Below, one piece after another: positions 29,613 to 41,433 of a stretch of 64,000 nucleotides of DNA. The first letter of the stretch is position 1, and every line of letters starts with the position of its first letter. The notes beneath the pieces are model-generated. The model was not told the DNA's origin. It did no database searches and worked only from the letters and a program-made list of their open reading frames with translations. The translations under genes and the position numbers were made by a program. This DNA is from Cryptomeria japonica (taxonomy: Eukaryota > Streptophyta > Pinopsida > Cupressales > Cupressaceae): the NCBI RefSeq assembly GCF_030272615.1, contig NC_081411.1, positions 152,819,971 through 152,883,970 on the forward strand, written 5' to 3'.

Positions 29613-29813
29613 AAAGTGGAAGGCTGGGAGCATCTCTCTGGGGATTACTGTCAGGAATTGCAGAAGATTCTCACTGAGGACATGTATGGCTTTGAAGCTA
29701 GTTGATTTGTGGCTAGGTTGGTAGTTTTTCTATGGGGCCTTGGGCCTCTGATTCTTTTTTGTAATGCTTGTTTTTGATTCTGAATAAATTTTTTACCCCT
29801 TTTCCAAAAAAAC

Positions 29814-29829
29814 AAGAATTAACATCTTT
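29814..29829 (+). repeat. LINE 1 target-site duplication, right
   Basis: AAGAATTAACATCTTT is the partner of 25677-25692. Confidence 0.9.
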
Positions 29830-30807
29830 ATTGTGCTAATTTATTATTGTAATATTATTCTATCACAAAGGTTGCAAGGAACCAAAGTTTTGAGTAGGTA
29901 AAGACAAGCAATAACATACAAAACATATTTATAAGGATAACAAAGATAACTTTTATAGCGACTTGTTAATAATCAACATATTGAATAAATATTCAAATTC
30001 ACTTTTAAGAGTGATGGGAAAAGCAAATAGTATGTCGAGGCACCAAATAGGAGGACAAAAGTTACATCAGTAGTGCCAAGCATGTTCTTTTGAGATACAC
30101 TTATGTATGTTCCCAAATTCATCTTTGCTCTCATTATGCCCAATATTATGATAGAGAAGCACCCAACTAATATATTCTTGTTCCCTCCCTCGTATCCTTC
30201 ATAACTACTTATGCTATTATAATTCGACATTGTTAAATTTTTTTTAAACATACAAAATATCTTTATAATGGTAACAATGACAACATGTATACCATTTTGT
30301 TCACAATCAACATCTTGACTAAAGATTCCAATCAACTTTAATTTCTATGATAAAAACAACACTAAATAAAGAGAAAAAAGTTACACCATTAGTATCTAAT
30401 ATGTTCCTTTAAACTGCAATTAGGTATGTTCCCGAATTCATCTCTATTCCCATCATGCCAAATATTGTGATAGAGAAACATCCAACTCATCTATACATAT
30501 TTAGTCCTAATCAATACTGCGTAACTATTTATTATATTATAACTCAACATTGTTCAATATTTTTCCTTTGATCATCACAGTTATGTAGAGTGATGTGACG
30601 TCACTAAAATAATGAACAATTGACATCTGTTACCTACTATATTATAATGAACAAATTAACATATATTGGAAACTTAATTGGTTAAAAATAGTACTAGATG
30701 TTGATAGGATTAAGTTCATATGTAGGAAAGAAACTTGGTAAGAATCACATGCCGCACACTTTATTATCTTTGAAATTTCATGTTGGCTTGGATAAGGACT
30801 TAAACAT
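29830..30807. repeat. Repeat R copy 1, right part
   Basis: This aligns with 33815-35165, ending at the shared GAAATTTCATGTTGG and GGACTTAAACATTATT. It contains two tandem units of about 310 bp (starting about 30040 and 30356), against three in copy 2. ORFs in it are short and not conserved in frame. Confidence 0.85.
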
Positions 30808-31560
30808 TATTCGCCCCCTCTCCCCTCTCAGTGGTCAATTGCGTTCCTTCACTTGCTTCATAATACTCTTGTGGCCTTTGGTTTTTGTCAAGAATAGATT
30901 TAGTGGATGATGAGTTCTATGAGTTTTCCCTCCTCTATTTTTATTAACGTATTGCTTCTCCCTCTTCTCTACTTTTAGAGGTCTTTGACATGGTGACCCT
31001 ATATCTCCTTACCTTTTCAATCTTATAGTGAAAGGTATAGGTAGACTTCTACAAAAATAAAAAGGTATTGGATGAATTCATGACTAGCATTTTGATTAGG
31101 GTATGAATTCTCAAACTCATCTTTAGTTCCTTGATGACATGTCCTTGTTGGGTCTTTCTAATATTCAAGAAGTTAACTTTAAGAAATTCTTAGATACATA
31201 TTTGGTTTCCTCTAGGTAACAAATTACTAGGGACAAGTTAAATATTTTCTTCTTTAATACTCTCCAAATCATAGAGTAGAGAATCATTTTAGCATGTTTT
31301 AATCCCAAATGGGGTCAATGGAAGAAGATCGTGGACTAATTAAAAATGAATCTTTGTAATTTGACATTTTATTAGTTATCTTTTCTTGCTTTCCTAACTT
31401 TGCTAAAATATATTCTACAAGCTCTACCCATTTACATTTTTTTGAGCTTTATCTTCCCCCCAAAAAACTTTAAGGATCAAGTGATCCTTAATCCAATAAA
31501 TTCTTGTGGGGTGGAAACTTGGATTCTCCCACAAATAGAATCCTATTAAAGCTAGGATCA
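30808..31560 (+). pseudogene. Degraded LINE reverse transcriptase remnant
   Basis: Around 30975-31055 the translation reads RGL-stop-HGDPISPYLFNLIVKGIGRLL, the LINE motif normally RGLRQGDPLSPYLF. Near 31110-31160 HLQFLDDMSLLGLSN matches the FADDTLLLG active-site block, and INxDKLxIFFFNT follows near 31245. Many stops and frameshifts are present. The region is old and lacks recognisable ends. 31561-31695 holds nothing I can assign. Confidence 0.65.
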
Positions 31561-31695
31561 AGCTTGTAGGCCTAAGAGGGATGGTGACCTAGGCCCTTCA
31601 ATGTGCTTTATTGGCGATGGTGTAAACATCTAGAGTACTTGTTGGCAATAGTTATAAACTCAAAATATTTCGGTGGTTGCAATGTTATAGAGTAC

Positions 31696-32139
31696 TGTAG
31701 ACGTATAAAAATGACCATATTCCTAAATGAATATTTAATGTTCATTTTATTCTCATTCCTCTATTTAGTTAAATCCAATTTAATTAAATCACCCGCATTC
31801 TTCTATTTAATTAAATACATTATTCAATTTATTTATTTAAATTCACTTAAGCCCTTTACATCATTTAATTGAATAAATAATTTTATTTAATTAAATCCCT
31901 TCTCTCTACTTTTTAATTAAATTTACATTTAATTAAATAGTTTACCCCAATTAAATAAATCTAATTTATTTAATTTCCCAACTTGCAACCAAATTAAAAT
32001 AAATTAATTTTATTTTAATTAAATTCTATTTTCCCCACCCACTTGCATTTTCCTAAATCTCCCACTTGCATCCTAACCCTCTTCCTAATTTCTTCTAGAA
32101 TCCATCTAATCCTAATCAATTAGCCTAAACCCATCCATT
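31696..32139 (+). repeat. AATTAAAT-rich LTR-like repeat, left of the solo LTR
   Basis: This starts TGTAGACGTATAAAAATGACC, which looks like the start of a Ty3-type LTR, and is dominated by TTTAATTAAAT blocks. It is interrupted at 32140 by the solo D LTR and continues at 33008. No ends, PBS or PPT are seen, so the assignment is tentative. Confidence 0.4.
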
Positions 32140-33002
32140 TGTTGGCATATGGACACTCCAATGAGACATTGTGTGTGATTGAAGGTTTTGTCATTGATGG
32201 CAACCTTGCAATCCTATGGCACCGACAAAGCATTACTCAGGCAACCTTGCAATCCTATGGCACCGGCAAGACATTATACCGACAAAACATTACTCAAACA
32301 AAACAGTGCTATGGCATCAACAAAATCAATCTACACTGGCACCGACACAGAAGATGTACACCAGCACAGAAGGAAATATGTATATCGGCACAGAGGTCGA
32401 CATGATTTTTGATATGTAATATTTTGTTTATCATTGTAAGCCAACTTGGCAAATTGTAAAATGACTCTTGTATATAAAAGAGATCATTGTAGGCATTTGT
32501 AGGATATGAATAGAAAGCAATAAATAAATTATAAGGCAGACCTAATGTGCGAATTGTAGGTCAAGGGTATATGTAAAGAATAGAGCAAGAACCGGTACTG
32601 AATCTAGCATTGAAGATGCTATTGTAAAGCAGTACAAAATATTGGATTTGTGTAAATCCTCATTGTAAGTCAGTGTGACTTCTTATTGAGCAGTGAGCTC
32701 TAGGCAGTTGGCCTTCCTGCATGTGCAGGCCCCTATTGTAAGTAATATTCTCTTATTAGCCAGTAAGTGAATATTGTGGGTCACAAATCCCACTGAGGTT
32801 TTTCCCACACCGGGTTTCCTCATTAAACATCTTGTGTTATGGTGTTCTTTTCATGTGGATGCTTTTGATTCTATTATTTGCATTAATTCTTGCATACCGG
32901 TATACTATTACTTTATATTCTGCATATTCAGTTTTAAGAAAATTTCATTACCGGTCAGATACTGATTCACCCCCCCTCTCAGTATCTGTGGGAACCCTAA
33001 CA
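32140..33002 (+). mobile_element. Solo LTR of the D family with perfect 5-bp target duplication
   Basis: This 863-bp LTR, TGTTGGCATA...CCCTAACA, is flanked by CCATT on both sides (32135-32139 and 33003-33007). It matches the inverted D LTRs at 70-865 and 54264-55062, including GGCCTTCCTGCATGTGCAGG near 32710 and the TTTTCCCACACCGGGTTTCC block. It has no internal region or second LTR, so it arose by LTR-LTR recombination. The overlapping short ORFs at 32139-32419 are readings of an ACCGACA-rich repetitive patch. Confidence 0.95.
32471..32478 (+). promoter_or_regulatory. TATA box in solo D LTR
   Basis: TATATAAA lies about 330 bp into the LTR, in sense with the element. It is a candidate element promoter. 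Confidence 0.55.
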
Positions 33003-33007
33003 CCATT

Positions 33008-33520
33008 ATCCCTTTTCCCTAAATTTGAGGAGGCCACTTCTCAAATTTTGAGTAAAGTCTTCAAAAGGCATTAAAGCCTTTATGCCTTCAACAAGCTAAC
33101 TTGTTGAATACCCCCAAATTTGGAAGGACTCTTACAAATTTGTCCCCAAAGTCTTCAAACCATTAATGGTTAACTAACCCTTAGTGGCATGGTTAGAGAC
33201 TTTTTGCCTAACTTAACCCTCATCTAACCCAGGGGTCTCATCAAGCATTCATTGCTTTGACCATGGTTATCCCTTTAACCTTTGCACAAGAGTTTACCCC
33301 TTGGGTAAAAGCTTTATCCATTGGATAACCCTAACCTAACCTTAACCCTTACCTTCTAAGGTAACCATGAGGTAATTTTAAATGTCGAAAGTATTGAATA
33401 TAATATTTACATAAACTTAATTAAATATTAAAATAAATTCAAACAATTAATTGATCATTCGTTTATAAAAAAAATTAATTCAATGATTGTTATGATTTAC
33501 TTGCAAGTAGAAACTAAAAC
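33008..33520. other. Continuation of LTR-like repeat, then unassigned AT-rich DNA
   Basis: 33008-33410 is likely the continuation of the 31696-32139 repeat after the solo LTR, with CTAACC-rich text. It fades into AT-rich sequence without ORFs. A short TA run lies near 33530-33545. Confidence 0.35.
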
Positions 33521-33554
33521 CAAAAGTGTATATATATATATACATATATAAAAC

Positions 33555-35165
33555 TGCTCCCAAAAATAAAAATATAATTGAAATTTGAAAATCAAATCAA
33601 CATACATGATGAAGGTACCAAAAAGATTCTCTTACTCCTAAGGGGATGAGACCCAAACTTGTTCATCAAAGAATAAGGATAAGGTTAGGTACAAATTCCA
33701 CATGGATAATTGCTCACACCAAAGTATCTTAGCTAAATGAAATATATATCACTACATAAATAAGATTTATTATATAATATTGTTCTAGGACAATAAATAA
33801 GAATTAGCATCTTTCTCTTTATGTGTTGTACAATGTTGAATTACAATAAAACAAGCAATCACAAAGGTTGCAAGGAACCAAAGTTTTGAGTAGGTAAAGA
33901 CAATCATTAACATAAAAAACATATTTATAAGGATAACAAAGATAACTATTATAGCGATTTGTTAATAATCAACATATTGAATAAATATTCAAATTCACTT
34001 TTAAGAGTGATGGGAAAAGCAAATAGTATGTTGAGGCACCAAATATGAGGACAAAAGTTACATCGGTAGTGCCTAGCATGTTCTTTTTACATACACTTAT
34101 TTATGTTCCCAAATTCATCTTTGCTCTCATTATGTCCAATATTACGATAGAGAAACACCCAACTAATATATTCTTGTTTAGTCCTAATCAATATTTTGTT
34201 CCCTTCCTTGCATCCTTCATAACTACTTATGCTATTATAATTCAACATTGTTCAATTTTTTTTTTAACATACAAAATATCTTTATAACGGTAACAATGAC
34301 AACCTGTATACCATTTTGTTCACAAACAACATCTTGACTAAAGATTCCAATCCACTTTAATATCTATGGTAAAAACAACACCAAATAAAGAGAAAAAAAC
34401 TCACCAATAGTATTTAATATGTTCCTTTCAACTACAATTAGGCATGTTTCTGAATTCACCTCTACTCTCATCATGCCAAATATTGTGATAGAGAAACATC
34501 CAACTTACCTACACATATTTAGTCCTAATCAATACTGCGTAACTATTTATTATATTATAACTCAACATTGTTCAATATTTTTTGATTTCAACATACAAAA
34601 TATCTCTATAATAGTAGCAATGACAACTCGTATAGCATTCTATTCACAATCAACATCTTGACTAAAGATTCCAATTCACTTTAAGATTTGTGGTAAAATC
34701 AACATTAAATAAAAAAAATAAAAAATTACACTATTAGTATCAGAACATATTCCTTTCAACTACAATTAAGTATGTTCTCGAATTCATCTATATTCCCATC
34801 AAGTCAAATATTGTGATAGAGAAACATCTAACTTATCTATACATATTTAGTCCTAATCAATACTGCATAACTATTTATCATATTTTAACTCAACATTGTC
34901 CAATATTTCTCCTTTACAATTGATCATCACATTTATGTAGCGTGACGTGACATCACTAAAATAATGAACAAATGACATCTGTTACCTACTATATTATAAT
35001 TAACAAATTGACATATATTGGAAACTTAATTGCTTAAAAATAGTACTAGATGTTGATTGGATCAAGTTCATATGTAGGAAAGAAACTTGGTAAGAATCAC
35101 ATGCCACACACTTTAATATCTTTGAAATTTCATGTTGGGTTGGATAAGGACTTAACCATTATTCC
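33555..35165. repeat. Repeat R copy 2 (uninterrupted)
   Basis: This 1.6 kb copy lacks the LINE, showing the empty target at 33799-33814. It contains three tandem units of about 330 bp beginning near 34034, 34376 and 34702. Each carries ATGTTC, an AATTCATC-like stretch, AATATTGTGATAGAGAAACA and TTTAGTCCTAATCAATA. No terminal repeats or protein are recognised. Confidence 0.85.
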
Positions 35166-35815
35166 TTGTTCATGTATTAAAAAACAAATAAAAAATAAGA
35201 TTGGTGTCTCAACTAGAGGCCCTCTTTTACCCCTCAAGTCAATTTTTTAAAAATTCTTTGTAGGAGGAATAAAATGAGTACTTAGTGGGCTTTGTTTGAA
35301 CGGTCGGTTTGATTAATATGTGGGGCATATGACCAACTGGCATATTGAAAATATAACAAGAACGTGATTGAGGGAGGACCAAGTGCACAACTTTCCTTGG
35401 CAATATACTAAGTAAACAAGAGGCTCACGTTACGCGGTCATAGATAACAATGACTATTTTGTGTAGCCTTTACTCTAATATAATATAACTATTCTATTAT
35501 GGCCCATCTTTCTAGGCAAAAGTTCTTTAGTCAAGCCTGATCTTAGGCGAAATCTTCTCCCTTGTACAATGAAACTACCCCACACCCACTTGGGGCAATG
35601 CTCTTCTTCTTCTTCTAAACACACGCAAACCCAAACAAAATATTATTGTTTTCTTAAAGTGGAAAGAGAACCCACAAACTCTTTTGGTAGACAATAGGAA
35701 ACTTCTCATAGTGTCCCTCATTGTCCTATGGAACATACCCTTAACTCTTAAGAGATATCTATCGAGATCTTTTATGGTTGGATTTCTATTTTTGTATATC
35801 AGATTGTATAAGTGT
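35166..35815. other. Unassigned intergenic DNA
   Basis: This is AT-rich with no ORF above noise and no element signature. Confidence 0.5.
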
Positions 35816-36700
35816 GTAATTATAGTTTATTGGGGAAGTTCAATGGTTTATAAAGAGTCTATTGATGATCGAGTCTTGTTGAATGTAAGGTACATGACAT
35901 TCTGAAAGGAGTGTCTTAGTCAACTTTGTGGAGTGGACACTCCTAATCCTTGACTCTTAGTATTTTTTTTATCATGCACTTGGTTCAATAGCCAATGACC
36001 CCAATTCTTAGCTCTTAACATTTCTTATCGTGCACTTGGTTCAATAGCTAATGACCCCAATCCTTGACTCTTGACATTTCTAATTGTGCATTTGGTTCAA
36101 CAATCAATACCATTTTCTTTACGTCAGTGGATTGGTAAATGGTTTTTCGTTTATAGCTATAGGATCTAAATTTCAAATCCCGAACTTTTTCTAGCATCCT
36201 TCATTTTCTTATGGAACATCCCTTAGCCCATTAAGATGCAGTATTAAAAGATACCAAGGTTTTTAATGGTCGGATTTTTTACATTTTAGTATCGGGTTGT
36301 GTTTTATAAAAAATGTGATTATTGTCTAGTGGTTTTTAGTTTATTGAGGAAGTTTAATAGTTTATAAAGAGTCTATCGATAGTCGAGTTTTGTTGAATGT
36401 AAGATCCATGACATTTTATTGTTGAATGTAAGGTCCATGACATTCTAAAAGGCATGTGTCAGTCAACTTTGTGGAGTGAACACTCTTAATCCTTGACTCT
36501 TAGTATTTTTTTTATTGTGCACTTGGTTCAATAGCTAATGATCCCAATTCTTGGATGTTAACATTTTTTTAGTGCACTTGGTTCAATAACTAATGGACTT
36601 TTAGCATTTCTTATTGTGCACTTTGTTTAGCAATCAATGCAATTTTCTCTATGATAGCAATAGGCTCTAAATTCAAATCCCAAACCTTTTACCATTTTAA
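35816..36700. repeat. Direct duplication of about 500-bp period with internal 56-bp subrepeats
   Basis: The block containing TTGTTGAATGTAAGGT, CAACTTTGTGGAGTG and TCCTTGACTCTTAGTATT occurs at about 35870-36110 and again at about 36395-36640. Within the first copy a unit of about 56 bp (GTGCACTTGGTTCAATAG, then AATGACCCCAAT) is repeated two to three times. The function is unknown. Confidence 0.75.
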
Positions 36701-38214
36701 GAATATTAAAAAAAATGAATCAGGTGCACATTAAGTAAAACAACTCTTATTTGATATCATCTAATGTCTTTCATTATTTCCTTATTAGCACAATTGCAAT
36801 CAATTTGCATTCATTATAAATGTGTTTCTTATTTTGTATCATCCATTATTATCTTACAAATATAATTATAATCGATCCTTATTCATTATAAAACACATTT
36901 TTGTTGAATATCATCCAATGTCTTTCAAAATTCATAGGGGAATTACAGTTTTAATTGGTTCTCATCCACTATAGAATACATTTGTAACATGCAAATTCAC
37001 TCTACCTATTTTACATAAGACTTTCACTTAAAATTTATTATTTTCTTTGTAAATACACCCACTTTAAGAAAGTGCTCTTTTATGTATATTCACCTTCATT
37101 AAAGTTAAATTCAACTTAAACCTTGATAAATTTTAATTAAAAATCCTTTCCAACCTGATCAGCCATTATCTTCTGCATTTGCTACCTATTACATTATATT
37201 AAAGATGAATTTATAACCTTAAAATATAGAACATCTCAATGACTTTACAATTCATGAAGTTATGTTGAGAGGAATAAAAATATCTTTTCCAATTTCAACT
37301 ATTCTTAGAATGCATTCCCTCACCTCGTTTTACCATAAACTTTTTATACACTAGAATATTAAGTATGCAAATTATATTTTTTTTTAATTTTGTAATTTCT
37401 TTCAAGTAATTAAATATGTCCATTGTATTTAATCTTTTTTAGACCTATTCATTATAATATGTCATTTTGTTTAATCTTTTTTAGGCTTATTTATTCACCT
37501 CATCTAATTAATCAAAATTTTCTAGTTTAAGACGTAATTTTAGAACAAGTTAATCACATCGACACTTGTTATGGTTGAGTGACACTTATTAGTACATTTT
37601 AGCTTAGGTTTGTTTAAAAATAGTCATGTTTTTGTAAAGTGTTGTAGTCAATTTTTAGAAGTATTCTCTATAATTGGAAATAGTTTATTTCACATGCAAG
37701 CATCTTCCTCTAATTTGCAAAGTTAACACCATCATTTGGATTTGATAATCAAGAGTTCTAACATATCATCATCATCGCAATCATCATAAAACTCACATTC
37801 AATTAGAATGAAACCCTAATATTCTATTTGAAACTTTTCCATTGAACTCCCACCAAAATATATTTAATCCTACAACTTGTACCCATACATTATCTCACCA
37901 TAAAATTTCTACAATAGATATCCTCATAAAACTCAACAATAAGTTGTTCATTTTGGACACATAAAACATTGTGTTCAATTACGCTAGGAGACCAAAAAAA
38001 AAGAATCATGATAATGACCAACTTTAATCAAATGCAAAGACAAAATCACAATCAACAAATCATGTACCTTTTAACTTTAAATCATTAGCTACAGTGCATC
38101 TCATATTATGCCTTATTCTCTAACAAAACATGCCTACAACTATTAACCCACATCAAAAACTAAAATGATCCTTTCCATATTCCCATATTCTTAAAACTCA
38201 GTGTACCCAAATGT
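36701..38214. other. Unassigned AT-rich intergenic DNA
   Basis: No ORF, RNA gene or terminal repeat was recognised in this 1.5 kb. Confidence 0.5.
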
Positions 38215-38650
38215 CTCATTCAACCACAAACTTTCTACGAACCTCATAAGCTTTACATCCAACCAATCAAAATAAAACCCTAATATTTTCCACTTACACC
38301 CTCCCCACTTAACTCCAACCACAAGACTCATTCAACCACAAACTTTTTACAAACCTCACCTTGCAAACTTTACATTTAACCACAAACTTTTTTCAAAACT
38401 TGACCTCATAAACTTTACATTCAACCACCCAGAATAAAACCCTAACATTTTCCTCTTCCACCCTCCCCACTTAACTCCAACCACAAGACTCATTCAACCA
38501 GAATTTTTTACAAACCTTGACCTCATAAACTTTGCATTCAACCACAAACTTTTTACAAACCTCGACCTCGTAAACTTTACATTCAACCAACCAACAAAAA
38601 CAAAACCCTAATATTTTCCAGTTGCTACCTTCCCACTAACTCCAACCACA
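38215..38650. repeat. Imperfect tandem repeat, unit about 150-170 bp
   Basis: Three diverged units share CATTCAACCACAAACTTT, CCTCATAAACTTTACATT, an AAAACCCTAA block and CACTTAACTCCAACCAC. The CCCTAA elements look telomere-like but are single copies within the unit, not a telomeric array. Confidence 0.75.
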
Positions 38651-39300
38651 AGATTCTAAACTAGAGTTCTATTTTCCACCTCAACTTTGTAAAAGCAATA
38701 TGTACCCAAAGATAAGATTTTGAAATTTCTCACAACCCTCGTGAGAGTATATGCCCCTTGATAAAGGCACCCTACAAAATAATTCATTCCCCTTTCCATG
38801 AGTAATGTACGCCCTCTCCACATTTATAAGGTTTTGTAAGGAAAGTGGACTTATGCTAAGCTCACACCCGCTTTATAACTTTATGTCAACATCATCATAA
38901 CATCCCATCATGTCAATGCCCCCCATGATCATCCATATCTCATCATCATCCCCATCATGAATGATAAACGGCCCGGCAGTTAGTTATATGTGACAAACCG
39001 TCATCGGAATTTTAAATATGAGTTGCACGTGCGAATATTCTGGCGTAATTCCGTTTAGCCGTAAAACATGCATGCATGCCATCGCCATCATTACCATTAA
39101 TTACACAGTTTGACTAACAGGACTGGGGCCCGCCACGAATACCATAGAAATTTTGAAATTAAAAAAAAAACTCAATTCTCAAACGTCTGATGACTTGGCC
39201 GCATGCCAGCTGGCACGGCGAGGAAAGACACGCCTTGGGGTCCACGTCAGCAGGCCCACTGTTTGCTGGCGGGGCGCAGCAGGAATTCAGCTTTGTTTGA
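38651..39300. other. Low-repeat stretch with a locally GC-rich patch
   Basis: The patch at about 38940-39300 has a higher GC content and varied sequence (ACTGGGGCCCGCCACG, CCGCATGCCAGCTGGC, CCACGTCAGC). It contains an ACGT core of the type bound by plant bZIP proteins. Only a 63-aa ORF covers it and it has no recognisable homology. It could be a relic of a gene-proximal region, but I cannot call a gene. Confidence 0.35.
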
Positions 39301-40489
39301 ATTATTATTTGGGTTTAGTTTGGCCTTTTGTGCATTTGAGTTAAATTTTTGGGGATTTTTTTAAAAATGGAGTTCTTATCGTGTAGGTTTGTTGTCCTGT
39401 CTAAATCTCCTCCAAATTTTTGCTGAGGTGGCGATGCCAGCTAGGCTTCAATTAGGGAGACAATGGTGGGTTCCTCTTTAGGGTTGATAAGATTGTTATC
39501 GTTGTGCATTAAGTGGTAGTGTACTTTATGTATTGATCAAAGTGAGGTTATAATTGGAAGGCTTTGTTCCCTCCTATGAGAATTCAAGATCCTTTTATCT
39601 TCTTATTTTTTATATTTTAAGTTGAGAATTCACATTCTAATGAAAGTTTAGACAAATGTTCTTTATTAAGAATAGAGAATTCAAAGGCAATTTGTTAGTA
39701 CATTAATATTGTGTACTGATTTGTCATTCAATTGAATGATAAATTAATTTTCAATAATTCAAATTTGACATTTGTAGAATGATATTTTATAGATTGAGAG
39801 ATCTACATGCAAACATAGAGATCTTGCGTTCTATCGATTTATCTCTATAGAAGCACTCATTCATTGTATTTTAAAAATGGATGGTTGTTTTGATCATCAT
39901 ATGAGTACTTATCTACAAAAATGGACAATCTCACACCAATATTACATCTAGAAATCAATGGCCTATTCTCTAGTTTCACGTCATCCTCACAAGTGAACTT
40001 TGACCCCTTTAATAATGTGTTTCAATACCTCAATACAGATTTTATAACCCAAAGATCCACATGTTAGTGTAAAAATATATTTCACTTTCATCAATTTTCA
40101 CAATATAGAATACTCATTATCAAACGTTGTACCAAAAGTGCCTTTGTGAATGAGTTGATCTATAAACTAAAATGGAGATTGAATAGCTCATCGACAATAG
40201 TTTTGACTAAAGAACATGACAAAATAAATTGTCTAAGCGAAGTATTAACCTTAGAAATTACTATTCAAGATAACAAAGATTTACCCTAGAGAAACCAAAT
40301 TTAAAGAGAAAACCAACACATATGAGTCAAAACTCAATTGTTATCTCTAATGGCTATATAAATATTAAGCCCCTTAAAAAACTTTTTGCCTGAATCTATT
40401 TTACCCAATCCCTAAGCAAACTTTTGAACTTTTCCTAAACATAATCTATTGGAACTACAAATTCCTAAAATTCACCTCTAATCTTAATA
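39301..40489. other. Unassigned AT-rich intergenic DNA
   Basis: Nothing recognisable was found on either strand. Confidence 0.5.
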
Positions 40490-40634
40490 ACATGCTTTTT
40501 ATATACCATCTATCTATTTACAATTATATACCATCTATCTATTTACAATTATACGCTTTATGTTTACAACCAAGACTAGAAGTTCAAAGACTCAAGAAAG
40601 CCAAGACTAGAAGTTCAAAGACTCAAGAAAGCCA
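40490..40634. repeat. Two adjacent short tandem duplications
   Basis: A unit of about 25 bp (ATACCATCTATCTATTTACA) occurs twice at about 40502-40550. A unit of about 31 bp (AGACTAGAAGTTCAAAGACT) occurs twice at about 40573-40634. Both are nearly perfect, suggesting recent slippage. The 107-aa ORF across them is a by-product. Confidence 0.9.
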
Positions 40635-40822
40635 AAAAGCTGAGAAATACAAACACAAGAAGTTTTATACCATGCAAAAAAATAATTGCTTGTCATCGAC
40701 GAGCAATTGTCAAACCGTATTTTTAATGGACAAAGTTGTCATATTAATTATAAAACTAACACTAATAATTTTTTTATTTCTCTTATTGATAAAATTACCT
40801 CTGTTTTTTTCTTAATGAAACC

Positions 40823-41433
40823 ATCCCAACAATTAGAAAATTGTCACTAATCTAAAACCAACAATTACAAAATTTTTGTTTGTCTAAATCCAACAATTTT
40901 GTCCAAAAACAAGAAACACTATCAATGTCTCAAATTCACATTTGCCCAAGCTTTTTTAAAGTTGTTTCCCATACCATCTAAAAAAATCTCTAGCATCCAT
41001 GCATTTAACTATGTCTTCTCAAGTACACACCTAATTACAACAAAATCCATTTGAACGTGGGCACCTTGTGTTGACATTACACTCCCAACCACACTTCAAC
41101 CCTTCTCCTTTCAATTTCTCCTGTTTGAAAACTACTCCAATAGTTATAAAATTGTCACTATTCTAAAATCAACAACTTTGTCCACAAGCAAGAGATAACA
41201 TCAATGTCTCAATGTCTCATTTGCCCAAGCCTTCTTTAATATGTTCACCATACCATCTCAAACATTCTCTAACATCCAAGCATTTAACTATGTTGTAAAA
41301 ATATCTTCTCAAAGTGCACACCTTATTACTATAAAATCTATTTGAACATGGGCACCTTATGTTGACATTACCCTCCCAATCACACTCCAACCGTCCTCTT
41401 TTCAACTTCTCTAGTTTGAAAACTAATCGATAC
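40823..41433. repeat. Direct tandem duplication of about 300 bp
   Basis: 40823-41133 and 41134-41433 share AAATTGTCACTA, ATCAATGTCTCA, CATTTAACTATG and GGGCACCTT(G/A)TGTTGACATTAC, with substitutions and small indels. It is an old two-copy duplication with no coding potential. Confidence 0.8.

Larger units (their letters stand above)
25693..29813 (+). mobile_element. LINE 1: internally deleted plant L1-type retrotransposon
   Basis: This is a 4.1 kb non-LTR element flanked by a 16-bp target duplication. It has a GC-rich 5' UTR (25693-26075), ORF1 (26076-27503), ORF2 endonuclease and N-terminal RT (27500 to about 29295), then directly RNase H (about 29300-29612), a 3' UTR with AATAAA and a short A-rich end. 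The catalytic RT core, thumb and zf-RVT are missing, so a large internal segment is deleted although both ends are intact. ORFs on the minus strand over the 5' UTR are shadows. Confidence 0.9.

Noticed and set aside
32139-32419. Three overlapping plus-strand ORFs rich in His/Thr/Gln
   Set aside because: They are readings of an ACCGACA-rich repetitive patch inside the solo LTR in all three frames.
38280-38620. Possible telomeric repeat (AAACCCTAA occurrences)
   Set aside because: The motif occurs once per unit of about 160 bp and is not a contiguous telomere-type array.
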